NCBI GenBank assembly: GCA_036499825.1
Contig: DASYCZ010000037.1
Location: 186,001 to 250,000 of the forward strand
From: Paradevosia sp036499825
Lineage (GTDB): Bacteria; Pseudomonadota; Alphaproteobacteria; Rhizobiales; Devosiaceae
Direction: 5' to 3'
DNA length: 64,000 nt
A model generated the notes under the pieces. It searched no databases and was not told the origin of the DNA. It saw only the letters and a list, made by a program, of their open reading frames with translations. This document shows positions 52,301-60,169 of this stretch, one piece after another. Both the position numbers and the translations under genes were made by a program. The stretch's first letter is position 1. Every line of letters begins with the position of its first letter.

Positions 52301-53506
52301 GAGGAAGTGCTGCAGGGTGCCGAACAGATCGGGCTCGATGGCGTGCTCATCAAGCCTGTGACCCAATCGGTAATGTTCAACACCGTGCTGGGGATTTTGT
52401 CCCGGCCCGGCTCCACCCGGAACCTGCACCAGGCTTTCGCCGGCGTGGCGGCCTCGGCCTCCGACGACATCCTGTTCGGCGCCCTTAGGGGCCGCCGCGT
52501 GCTGGTGGTCGATGACAACGCCCTCAATCGCGAGGTTGCCGGAGACTTCCTGGCGCTCGCCGGCATCACCACGCAAACGGCCGTCAATGGCCGGGATGCG
52601 CTTCGGGTGCTGGACCTTGAGGAATTCGACGCGGTGCTGATGGACATGCACATGCCCGAAATGGACGGCCTCGCCGCCGTGCGGGAAATCCGCAAGCAGA
52701 GCCGTTGGGCGAACCTGCCGGTGATCGCCCTGACGGCGCAGGCCCGTGTCGAGGATCACCATGCCAGCCGGGACGCCGGGATGACGGCGCACCTGACCAA
52801 GCCCATCGATGAAAACGCCCTCTACCGGACGCTCGCCGAGGTGTTGGCGGTGCGCCCCCCGGTTGCGGGTGGCCCTGACCGCACGAGCACCAGGGGCGCC
52901 GCCAAACCGGCCGCCGACTTCGACCTCGCTGCCATCATGCGAAGGTTTGGCGGCAAGACCGAACGCGTCGAGCGGCTGCTGAAGGGGTTCCTCCGCGATT
53001 TCTCCGATGCCCCGCAACTGCTCGACCGGATGCTGCAAGCCGGCGACTGGGAGCAGGTCGCGGACCTGGCGCACCTCCTGAAGGGCAGCGTCGGATATTT
53101 CGGCGCGGGCCCCTTCCATGCCGCGGCCCAGGCGCTCGAGCAATCCGGTCGGCGCGAAGACGCCGACGCAACCATGCGCGATGCCCCGCAGTTCCGCCTG
53201 CTGCTCGAGCGCCTCTTGAACGACATCCATGGCGGTCTGGCTGCCCTGCCCGCTTCACCGCCGGCATCGCCGCCAGCCATTACGATCGACGCACTCCTGG
53301 CCATGGTGGCAAAGGCCGAGCCGTTGGTGGCGCGGGGTGATTATGCGGCCAAGACGCTGCTCGACCAGATCGGCGCCGGACTTAAAGGGCATCCCGCCCA
53401 GGCGTTGGCCGAGGAAGCCATGACCCACTATGACGATCTGGAACTGGAGGCCGCGGAGGACGCACTCACGCAGCTGAAAGCCCGGCTCGGGAGTGCCTTG
53501 CCGTGA
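49385..53506 (+). CDS. Hybrid sensor histidine kinase with two receiver domains and HPt
   Basis: This 1373-residue membrane sensor has, in order: a helix at about 22-45, a periplasmic Cache-like domain, a second helix at about 282-305, HAMP, two PAS domains (about 380-500 and 500-620), HisKA with the phospho-acceptor His648 (MSHEIRTPMN), HATPase_c (DTGIGLDDDQ, GGTGLGLAICKRL), receiver 1 with Asp937 (LMDWRMPDMDG), receiver 2 with Asp1087 (LMDMHMPEMDG), and an HPt domain with His1230 (AHLLKGSVG). All phosphorelay residues are present. Its stop overlaps the start of the diguanylate cyclase by 4 bp, making that protein the likely output. The ligand is unknown. Confidence 0.94.
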   Translation: METQVDGSSVTGVRKSRRLSLQTCLIALVLLVLVPTLGVVGMTLLHASQSYRDASSLQLLETANVVAQSVTSELEATSRLLAGYAALRHDNAVGTDASQANALLKGTTGVTLFAKGPAGLSAVGEAGDAAVTTIALAAAQSQKTAVSNIVSLGGDASPRIALAVPGGTKGPYTEVVTLTAKPADLIRSLVRQGDAAGSVVLAITDGSGHVVGRSIDPDRFIGQPVPDWATLVALGTSSGTFQARTIEGGGIMFAFQQIEGTPGWVAVVGEPLNIFNGRWQQPVIVMIVASAATILAAILLAALLAGRILKPIKQLARRARAITAGNMVTTGIAAEVPPSFVSEFETLRQSLDGAEAALRISLEESHVAGDAAQKNYKALQAAERLARMGSWTLDLATGEFTFSDMLHELNGTDPNGPPPTAALLATLMTPESFRQISAGIARCAETGEPYAMEVDHLHTDGTAFTAFVRGQAIRDENGKIVRLGGTVQDISENREIRERLAALADNLPNGAIFRLERGTDGHTGVPYISAGIERLLGITAAEIFEVPTVFADAVHPDDQASYLTAMEHSVRVGDVLDHEFRMIRRDGRLIWMHSRSAVRRLPDGRVIWDGIVSDVTGEQEVAAALRAAKETAEAAERTKSDFLATMSHEIRTPMNTVVGMTRLTLQTDLAPKQRNYLEKIDASARVLLGIINDILDFSKIEAGGLELEETVFSLESVLESVSALTAIRAEEKELEIAFAVAPNTPPLLKGDSLRLGQILTNLVSNAVKFTEAGEVVVSIAPAADGQLQFSVRDTGIGLDDDQIAGLFQPFSQAGTDTSRKYGGTGLGLAICKRLVEMMGGQIWVESTPGEGSTFFFTVALAAVDKDTAPDILAHPSNYLKDRRILIVDDNASAREVLADMVSEFGMAAATATSGEEALTLLHAGVAEDHPFDIVLMDWRMPDMDGLETARRIRADASLPRMPAVLMVTAYGREEVLQGAEQIGLDGVLIKPVTQSVMFNTVLGILSRPGSTRNLHQAFAGVAASASDDILFGALRGRRVLVVDDNALNREVAGDFLALAGITTQTAVNGRDALRVLDLEEFDAVLMDMHMPEMDGLAAVREIRKQSRWANLPVIALTAQARVEDHHASRDAGMTAHLTKPIDENALYRTLAEVLAVRPPVAGGPDRTSTRGAAKPAADFDLAAIMRRFGGKTERVERLLKGFLRDFSDAPQLLDRMLQAGDWEQVADLAHLLKGSVGYFGAGPFHAAAQALEQSGRREDADATMRDAPQFRLLLERLLNDIHGGLAALPASPPASPPAITIDALLAMVAKAEPLVARGDYAAKTLLDQIGAGLKGHPAQALAEEAMTHYDDLELEAAEDALTQLKARLGSALP

Positions 53507-54426
53507 CCGCGACGACCTTGCCCACAGTGCTGGTCGTCGACGACGACCGCGTCAACCGCGCGGCGCTGGCCGAACTGCTGCAGAACGAATGCCGTCTCAT
53601 CCTCGCCAAGGATGGCGCCATGGCCCTGGAGCGCATGCAGCGCGAAGATGTGAGCCTGGTGCTGCTCGATGTCTCGATGCCGGGCATGGACGGCTATGAG
53701 GTCTTGAGGCGAATCAAGGCCGACCCGCACACATCCGATACCGGCGTCATCTTCATCACCGGCCAGACGGATGCGGCGGATGAGGAACGCGGCCTGCTGC
53801 TGGGGGCGGCGGACTATGTGCCCAAGCCGATCCGCCCGGCCATTGTCCGCGCCCGCGTCCAGATTCACCTGCGCCTCGCCCGGCAGCGCCGGGAACTGGA
53901 GACGCTCTCGCAGCAGGATGGCCTGACCGGCCTCGCCAACCGGCGCTTCTTCGACGAGGCTTTCAAGCGGGCCTGCCACCATGCGGTGCGCACGGGCCAG
54001 CCGCTCGGCCTCGCCATGATCGATGTCGATCATTTCAAGCAGTACAACGATTTTTACGGCCATGGCGCGGGCGATGAAGCCCTGCGCCAGGTTTCGCGCG
54101 TGCTCTCCGGCCTTGCGCGGCGCGGCGGCGACGTGGCGGCCCGCTATGGGGGCGAGGAATTCGTGCTGCTGATGCCGGAAGCCGGCCATTTCGTCGCTAT
54201 CCTCGAAACGCTCCGCAGCCAGATCATGGCGCTGGACATCGCCCATGAGCGCTCACCCACGGCGCCGGTGCTGACCATCAGCGGCGGCGGCGTCGTGGCG
54301 CGCCCCATGGCAGACAGCGACGCCATAGGTCTGCTGCACCATGTCGATGGCCTGCTCTATCGCTGCAAGAAAGAAGGCCGCAACCGCGTGCTGACCGAGG
54401 TCATTCCCGCATTTGCGGCGTCATAG
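53503..54426 (+). CDS. Response regulator with GGDEF diguanylate cyclase domain
   Basis: This 307-residue protein has a receiver domain (phospho-acceptor Asp56 in LLDVSMPGMDG) and a GGDEF domain with active motif GGEEF at 216-220. The allosteric inhibitory site RGGD (207-210) is intact, five residues before GGEEF, so product inhibition by c-di-GMP is expected. GTG 53503 overlaps the kinase stop, so the kinase and cyclase form one phosphorelay-to-c-di-GMP module. Confidence 0.94.
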   Translation: MTATTLPTVLVVDDDRVNRAALAELLQNECRLILAKDGAMALERMQREDVSLVLLDVSMPGMDGYEVLRRIKADPHTSDTGVIFITGQTDAADEERGLLLGAADYVPKPIRPAIVRARVQIHLRLARQRRELETLSQQDGLTGLANRRFFDEAFKRACHHAVRTGQPLGLAMIDVDHFKQYNDFYGHGAGDEALRQVSRVLSGLARRGGDVAARYGGEEFVLLMPEAGHFVAILETLRSQIMALDIAHERSPTAPVLTISGGGVVARPMADSDAIGLLHHVDGLLYRCKKEGRNRVLTEVIPAFAAS

Positions 54427-54721
54427 GCTGTCCAGGGCTGGCGGCTGGCGCCGCCGGATCGCAGGCTGGGCCTGGTGCCCTGCCCTGTGTCAGAACCTGA
54501 TGCCACCCCTCGCCCGGCGGCCTGATCGGTGCTGTGGATGGGAAATTCCCGCACTGGAAAGATTGCAGCGCAAAACAGCTTCCACAGATCGTGTTGCTTT
54601 TTTCATCCCCCCACTTGCATGCCCCCCCACCATTCGCTACATGGAGCCCGCAGCGCCGAGGCGACAATCTCGGCGGCTTGTTCGTAAGAGGGAAAATACC
54701 TCTTCATTCACAAGCCATTGC
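54427..54721. other. Intergenic region upstream of tRNA-Gln
   Basis: This 295-bp stretch has no believable gene. It should contain the tRNA promoter; a TTGCAT (54615-54620), 17-base spacer, TACATG (54638-54643) pair is the best match I can see, but it is about 80 bp from the tRNA and weak. Confidence 0.35.
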
Positions 54722-54795
54722 TGGGGAATAGTTCAACGGTAGAACAGCGGACTCTGACTCCGTCAATCTTGGTTCGAATCCAGGTTCCCCAGCCA
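54722..54795 (+). tRNA. tRNA-Gln (anticodon CTG)
   Basis: The 74-base sequence folds as a standard tRNA. The acceptor stem is TGGGGAA with TTCCCCA, the anticodon loop CTCTGAC carries anticodon CTG, the T loop is TTCGAAT, and CCA is encoded at 54793-54795. It reads CAG codons. A lower-GC island and an integrase remnant follow directly, so its 3' end is the probable island attachment site. Confidence 0.95.
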
Positions 54796-54955
54796 ATCCT
54801 CCCTAAGCCATTGATGTCTCAATAACTTCTTGTTTTTCAAGAGCTTGTCGGCGCATCACTGATCAACTTTAATGATCCACGTTGATGCTTTTTCGGAGCA
54901 TCCTCAGCATCCCATCAGGTGGAGCACTATAATCTCTGGGGAAGGAGATTTTGGC

Positions 54956-55027
54956 ATGCCAACCGGCTCTAACCTCAGGCGTCGCGGTTCCGTCTACTAC
55001 GCCCGCTCGTTGTCCCGCGAGGCCTAG
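54956..55027 (+). pseudogene. Integrase N-terminal remnant next to tRNA-Gln
   Basis: A 23-codon reading frame with a good ribosome site (GAAGGAG) starts MPTGSNLRRRGSVYYAR, the standard beginning of a group of tyrosine integrases, then diverges and stops after SLSREA. A TATAAT hexamer lies at 54928-54933. The rest of the integrase is absent, so this is the scar of an island integrase 160 bp from the tRNA. Confidence 0.6.
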
Positions 55028-55042
55028 GGCAGGCCTCGGTTG

Positions 55043-55615
55043 CTACGAACCATCGAGCAACCTGTCGACTAAGACTCGAGCGAATCGTGAAAATTTTAGA
55101 ACCTGGTCTGCATAGATTTCGCCGAATGGCGCATTCACGATTGCCCCAAGATCAGCGGTTTCCAATGCGAACTGGATCGCCGCGGCGTCCATAGCGTCCG
55201 AGCCTGCAAAGAGGATATGCGGCACATCGCTTGAGTGGTACTCGATCCCAATAGTGCCGCCATTGCAGGAACTGATGGGGGTGGCACCCGCTGCGGAAAG
55301 GGCCAATACCGCTCCGCCCATGCCGGCATCCATGCTCGAAAGCACGGTCCAATCCGAGAAATGCTCCTCCAGGAGCTCTGCGGCCTCGTTCGTCGTCCAC
55401 CCCGCAGCAGCGAGACTATCCAGCAGTTCGTTCTCCTCTTGCAGAACGGAATCGACGTCCGAAGCGTCCCAGCCGCGCGCGTCGAAGTACGCCAGGTTCA
55501 GGCCGATGCCGTCCTCAGACGATGCCAGCTCTTCGTCGAGATGACCGACCTGACAGAGATTCAGTGTCCTGACGATCTCAACTTCAGCCAAAGCCGGTAC
55601 AATAGCGTTGCTCAT
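55043..55615 (-). CDS. Hypothetical protein of the tRNA-Gln island
   Basis: I do not recognise this 190-residue, acidic protein. It has no signal peptide or membrane helix. The middle has a long acidic helical segment (DVDSVLQEENELLDSLAAAG, then EAAELLEEHFSDW) and the second half has MGGAVLALSAAGATPISSCNGG, which resembles a mixed alpha/beta core with a conserved Cys. The ATG at 55615 follows AGGGGGAT; the frame is open to 55660. It diverges from the GHKL ATPase gene and may belong to the same defence-like module. Confidence 0.6.
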   Translation of the reverse strand: MSNAIVPALAEVEIVRTLNLCQVGHLDEELASSEDGIGLNLAYFDARGWDASDVDSVLQEENELLDSLAAAGWTTNEAAELLEEHFSDWTVLSSMDAGMGGAVLALSAAGATPISSCNGGTIGIEYHSSDVPHILFAGSDAMDAAAIQFALETADLGAIVNAPFGEIYADQVLKFSRFARVLVDRLLDGS

Positions 55616-55721
55616 CCATCCCCCTCGCCTGTGACAGTCGTCTGCAATTTTAGCAGCCATTTACAGCTGCGCATCTGTGTAGTGTAAAGCGAGCTAACAC
55701 ACACATTGCGCGAGCGCGTGA

Positions 55722-57626
55722 ATGCCTGATCAAATTGCCCAAGAGCCCAAGCCGAAACTCGCGGAGCGTATTGCTGACAGCGCAATCTCAGGCATTGCCG
55801 TGACCGGCAGCCTAAAAACCGATGATCGCATTATCGCTCGTGTCACCGACGGCATTTACCAAGAGCCCTGGTCCGCATTCCGCGAACTCATTTCTAACGC
55901 ATATGATGCCGACGCCACAGAAGTAAGTATCGACTGCGACTATCCATTTTTTAAAGAAATAAGAATTACCGACAATGGTCACGGTATGAATCGGCAGACC
56001 GTCGCCGACCTGCTTGAACATATTGGAGGCAGTTCCAAGAGAACTGCTCGCGGCAAGCAGCTTGGTACTGTCATGGATAGCGACCCGACGCGCAGTAGAG
56101 GCGGCAGGAAGCTCATTGGCAAAATTGGTATCGGCCTTTTCGCAGTAGCACAACTTACTCAACATTTTCAGATCATCTCTAAAAGAAAGGGTGAGTCTGA
56201 AAGAGTATCGGCAACTATACTTCTGGATACCTATCGCGAAAACGCACAAACGGAAGAGGACGAGACAGATTACTCCGGTGGCACGTATAGCGTTGTCTCG
56301 GAAAATGTGCCGGATCTTGACGCACACGGCACGACAATCATCCTAATGGCTATCAGGCCGGCAATACGCAAAAAGCTTCAAAGCGCTGAGATTTGGACAG
56401 CAATCGAAGACCAACAGGACGATCCGGACACAGGTATTTTGGACCTAATCGTCCCGCCTTTGTATCATATCGGGAGGCTCGACGATAACGGCGCACTGGC
56501 TACCGATGCCAACTTACCATGGGGAGACGAAACCGATCCTCTCAAGCGATTTACGAAGTTATATACCGCCGCTGTTGAAACAGACCGAGGTACTAAAGAA
56601 CAGGCTAATCTGGCTCATTTTGACAACTACCTTAAAATGATATGGCGATTGGGCCTTGCTAGCCCGGTTAAATATCTTGCTGCAGATCCTTTCTCTGTAA
56701 CTGGAACGGCGAGCACGGCAGTTTATTCCATAGCAAATTCTAAGAAAGGTGCTTCCACATCATTAACGTTGGGAGATCACGAGACAGTAGCTGAAAGATT
56801 GGGGGTAAGATCAGAGGTTTCTGATAATTTTCAAATATTCATCGATGGGACGGAACTCAGGCGCCCGATAGTCTTGCCCGATTCTCTCAACGCTCATTCT
56901 GCAATCTCACACCCGTTACTATTTGTTGGAAAAGTTGAAACGAGTTTCACGAGCGCAGCAGTTCGAAGGTCCGGAGGGGATCTAAGATTTGACGCTTATC
57001 TGTATTGGAACTCTAAGATTATCCCCAAAGAGAGTGTAGGCGCGCTCATCCGTGTAAACGGCGCAAGTGGAACACTATTCGACCCTGAATTTCTCACCTA
57101 TCAAGTTTCGGAGCAGACCAGGAAAAAGCAAATTACTTGCGAGATTTTTGTACACACGGGCCTAGACGGAGCTCTAAACATTGACCGAGAGTCCTTTAAC
57201 ACCAGCCACCCTCACTATTTATACATACAACAATGGCTCCATAGCGCATTCCGGCAGTTTGCCAACGAACATAAAAGGCTCGGCAGAATCGTAACCATCG
57301 GGCGAAAAATTGCCCGCGAAAAGGAATACGAAACACAAGTAGAGAGCTTCACCGAGCAGGTGTGGCAGAAAGTACGCGGGACAGAGTACACCGCCCCAGA
57401 GATTAGTCGCACTCCCCAAACTGACGGCAGTCAAAACATGCAGGTTGGTGCCACGTCAGTACACTTATCGGCTGAGCGCGTCAGCGGCGACCTTCCTTTT
57501 CGATCCAACCTCATTAATGCCGTGAGCTTGATTTTGGAAGCTTATGGCCTTTTAGAGCGACTTGATGACGATAGTCGTGGCGAACTCATCTTTGATTTGA
57601 TTTCGTTGCTGGAGAAGAATTCGTAA
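55722..57626 (+). CDS. GHKL (Hsp90/MutL-like) ATPase of the island
   Basis: This 634-residue protein has a GHKL ATPase domain at its N-terminus. The Mg-binding Asn59 lies in FRELISNAYDADAT and the nucleotide-binding loop DNGHGM is at 84-89, followed by LLEHIGGSSKR and GRKLIGKIGIGLFAVAQL. The rest (about 250-634) is not recognised. Codon use and GC content are clearly lower than in the neighbours, which indicates transfer. The stop is directly followed by the next ATG, so it forms a two-gene unit. GHKL ATPases of this kind occur in several anti-phage conflict systems; a role here is inference. Confidence 0.85.
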   Translation: MPDQIAQEPKPKLAERIADSAISGIAVTGSLKTDDRIIARVTDGIYQEPWSAFRELISNAYDADATEVSIDCDYPFFKEIRITDNGHGMNRQTVADLLEHIGGSSKRTARGKQLGTVMDSDPTRSRGGRKLIGKIGIGLFAVAQLTQHFQIISKRKGESERVSATILLDTYRENAQTEEDETDYSGGTYSVVSENVPDLDAHGTTIILMAIRPAIRKKLQSAEIWTAIEDQQDDPDTGILDLIVPPLYHIGRLDDNGALATDANLPWGDETDPLKRFTKLYTAAVETDRGTKEQANLAHFDNYLKMIWRLGLASPVKYLAADPFSVTGTASTAVYSIANSKKGASTSLTLGDHETVAERLGVRSEVSDNFQIFIDGTELRRPIVLPDSLNAHSAISHPLLFVGKVETSFTSAAVRRSGGDLRFDAYLYWNSKIIPKESVGALIRVNGASGTLFDPEFLTYQVSEQTRKKQITCEIFVHTGLDGALNIDRESFNTSHPHYLYIQQWLHSAFRQFANEHKRLGRIVTIGRKIAREKEYETQVESFTEQVWQKVRGTEYTAPEISRTPQTDGSQNMQVGATSVHLSAERVSGDLPFRSNLINAVSLILEAYGLLERLDDDSRGELIFDLISLLEKNS

Positions 57627-58847
57627 ATGAACGCTCCAATCGTCATTGATGAGTTTGAGAACGAATCTCTTCCCGCTGAAACTGACGGCTTAGTAGCGCC
57701 TGAGGAGTTTAAGTACGCTCCATGGCATCGACCTCGGAAGCAGTACGTCCGAAAAAACCAATGGATTCGACACACATTGGGCCTTATTCGACGGCTCAAA
57801 TCAGAAAATCATTTCGGTCATGGAGCTCCGCTGAAGTATCTCACTTTGCCTGGGCCGGATTTGCTGGATATCAGCTTGGTAACCGATATCTGTGAAGAAG
57901 AAGAAATTCCGATCAGGTATACAGGGTTTTGCCAAACAAACGAACGGGAAGAAACGCGACTTCGTCGCAACTTAAACGAATTTATGATTCAGAGACAAAC
58001 CGCGGTGTTCGGCGGCTCGAAGATAGTAAACTGCCGAATAGAAGAGGTGACCAAACCTAAATCGGACGCTCGAGTTGCGATGGAATTGGGTGGTCCCTAC
58101 GACGTAATCAATATAGATGCATGCGGTCCCATAGGTCTGAACGAAAGCCCTACAGGCACATTGGTGCAGGCAATACGTTCGATCGCGGATTTCCAATTAC
58201 GAAACACACGCAATCCATTTGTCCTATTTTTGACGACACCCGTACAGACAGATAGCATCTCACAGAATACCCTGGCAGCGCTGCACCGTCAGATTGTCGC
58301 CAATGCTCAAAATGACTCTGAGTTCGGCACCGCGTTGATTGAAAAACTCTCGGACGGTCAAGAGATTGATCTTGATACACTGCTTGCCAGTCATTCTAGT
58401 TCGAACGGGCCGAAGCTAATCAGTGTATTCTCCCTAGGTGTAGCCAAGTGGTTGCTGCACATGGCGGAACAAGCTCACTTCGGCGTCAAAAAGCTGGATG
58501 GCTATTGCTACTCTATGTTCAAGCAGCCCCCTTACGATCCCAATATGGTTTCGATTTGCTTTCTTTTTGAACCGCTTGAGCTACAGATTGAGGACAACTC
58601 CGGGCTGACGGTTAATCCGCCTCCTAAGGTCGTGCTCACAAAGCCAATCACAAACCACATGCGCGCGCTTCAACGATCCTTTGCCGTGAAAAATCTGGAC
58701 ATTACTTTAGGAAGTGATCCGGCGACTATGGACGAGATGAGGGATCAAACGAAGGAAATGCTTCGAAAGGTCGGTTATCCAGTGGACGATCCTCAGAAGG
58801 GCTACGACCCTTGGCTGGCAAGTGAACCAGACTATCTTACGGAATAG
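57627..58847 (+). CDS. Rossmann-like partner protein of the GHKL ATPase
   Basis: I cannot name this 406-residue protein. It has an order of strands like a class I methyltransferase: LTLPGPDLLDISLVTDI, then IRYTGFCQTNEREETRLRRN, YDVINIDACGPIGLNES, and FVLFLTTPVQTD. The first loop lacks the usual GxGxG, so SAM binding is uncertain. It starts at the base after the ATPase stop, which implies one operon and probably one complex. The low GC matches the ATPase. A nucleic-acid-modifying or sensing role is only a guess. Confidence 0.65.
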   Translation: MNAPIVIDEFENESLPAETDGLVAPEEFKYAPWHRPRKQYVRKNQWIRHTLGLIRRLKSENHFGHGAPLKYLTLPGPDLLDISLVTDICEEEEIPIRYTGFCQTNEREETRLRRNLNEFMIQRQTAVFGGSKIVNCRIEEVTKPKSDARVAMELGGPYDVINIDACGPIGLNESPTGTLVQAIRSIADFQLRNTRNPFVLFLTTPVQTDSISQNTLAALHRQIVANAQNDSEFGTALIEKLSDGQEIDLDTLLASHSSSNGPKLISVFSLGVAKWLLHMAEQAHFGVKKLDGYCYSMFKQPPYDPNMVSICFLFEPLELQIEDNSGLTVNPPPKVVLTKPITNHMRALQRSFAVKNLDITLGSDPATMDEMRDQTKEMLRKVGYPVDDPQKGYDPWLASEPDYLTE

Positions 58848-58885
58848 CAATGATTTTTAAGCGCCCCCATAGCGGGAGGGTAAGT

Positions 58886-58901
58886 GTCCCTACGAAGGGA
58901 C
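58886..58901. terminator. Hairpin between convergent genes
   Basis: GTCCC and GGGAC pair around TACGAA in the 162-bp gap between the Rossmann-like gene and the convergent methyltransferase gene. It is short and lacks a U-run; a bidirectional stop is possible. Confidence 0.35.
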
Positions 58902-59009
58902 GCCTTGGGAATCTCCTGCGAAGTCGAGGAATAATTGAGGCGGCTCGCGACCTGTCACGGCCCGCTAGTGGCCCGGAACCAGACCTATGTAATCGCAGCG
59001 GGGAATGAT

Positions 59010-60026
59010 TTAAGCAGCCGCACGACTACCCTTTAACTCTCGCAGTTGGTCGACAATTGACCGTGCCACTGCCTCCGCCATCGGGGGAGGCACTGCTTCG
59101 CTGACTTGGTCGATCTGCGAAGACAAAGAACCAATCAGCTCATATGTGTGGGGGAAGCCTTGGAGCCGCATAGCCTCATACACGCTCAATCGCCTATGGC
59201 AGTCAGGATGGATGTGTACTTCGCGATGCCCGTAGGCAACAGTAATACTGGGTCGGTCCCACGCTAGCGTCTTGAAGCTGCGATTGGACGTCTCACCAGT
59301 GCGAAGCCTTCCATCCCTAAACCGAGGTGACTTCGGCGCCATGCACCAATGGTTCTTGTGATGGGCGAATGTCGTTGGGTCAGCGTTCCTTGAATAGAAG
59401 GCGGGTTCGGGCAACCCGCGAAGCACTGTCTCAACGGCCGGTGCACGCTTGCACTCGGCTAGCTTCGCTGGTCCGGCCCATTCCACATTGCCAAACAGTT
59501 CTCGATTCAGTCCGACGATAAACAAGCGTTCTCGGTTTTGAGGAGTTCCGAAATCGGCAGCGTTGAGGAGACGCTCGGTCACATAGAAACCGGCATCGTC
59601 TAGAGCGTCCTTGAATAGAGCGAGCCGGTGGGCGTGCAGACTGCTGCGAAGGCCTTTCACGTTTTCCATTACGAAAAACTCGACAGGCTTTCTGCTGTTC
59701 AGCGCCTTGAGCAATCCTGCATATGCGAGTGGCAGTTTGTGACGCGGATCGTCCTCGTTTATCGAGCGGTTCGCTTGGCTGAAGCTCTGACAGGGAGGGC
59801 CGCCCACGAGCCCGGTCGGTTCGAAACGCCCATCCCAGCAGATGTCCAGATCGTTGAGTGTCAACAATCCGACATCTGCTACGTGCCCGTGCTTTTTCCC
59901 AATCCGGTTATGGTTGTAAGATAGGACGCTGTCCGGTTTCTTGTCATAAGCAAGCCCTACCTGGAACTTTGCCTGCTCAAAGCCGAGATCAAGTCCGCCA
60001 GCACCGCAAAACAGGCTCAACAGCAA
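59010..60026 (-). CDS. DNA (cytosine-5) methyltransferase
   Basis: This C5-cytosine DNA methylase of about 338 residues has the ordered motifs: I (LFCGAGGLDLGFE), IV with catalytic Cys (GGPPCQSFSQ), VI (ENVKGLRS), VIII region (FGTPQNRERLFIVGL), IX/X (RLSVYEAMRLQGFP, and the C-terminal VPPPMAEAVARSI). I choose the TTG at 60026, which has GGAG 7 bases upstream and starts right before motif I as most members do. The frame is open up to a TTG at 60143. A Vsr gene diverges from it. Target sequence is unknown. Confidence 0.9.
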   Translation of the reverse strand: MLLSLFCGAGGLDLGFEQAKFQVGLAYDKKPDSVLSYNHNRIGKKHGHVADVGLLTLNDLDICWDGRFEPTGLVGGPPCQSFSQANRSINEDDPRHKLPLAYAGLLKALNSRKPVEFFVMENVKGLRSSLHAHRLALFKDALDDAGFYVTERLLNAADFGTPQNRERLFIVGLNRELFGNVEWAGPAKLAECKRAPAVETVLRGLPEPAFYSRNADPTTFAHHKNHWCMAPKSPRFRDGRLRTGETSNRSFKTLAWDRPSITVAYGHREVHIHPDCHRRLSVYEAMRLQGFPHTYELIGSLSSQIDQVSEAVPPPMAEAVARSIVDQLRELKGSRAAA

Positions 60027-60169
60027 GTCATCTCTCCGGTGCCGTGACCCAAATTGCAACACCAGCCATACCGACTTCGACCTGTGGTTGCCAGCTGTAA
60101 CAGGACGCACACTACGATAATCATGAAGAGTGACACGACACAAATCGTCATTTGGGCACAGGCGAGATT

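Noticed and set aside
49079..53230. Two very long minus-strand frames opposite the hybrid kinase
   Set aside because: Both lie antisense to a protein with all kinase motifs in order; no recognisable domain or start.
54801..54850. Terminator after tRNA-Gln (TCTTG/CAAGA around T5)
   Set aside because: A 5-bp stem without a following U-run is too weak to report as a feature.
58861..59009. Possible small RNA gene in the convergent gap
   Set aside because: Only a short 5-bp hairpin is visible, with no promoter or conserved structure that I can support.
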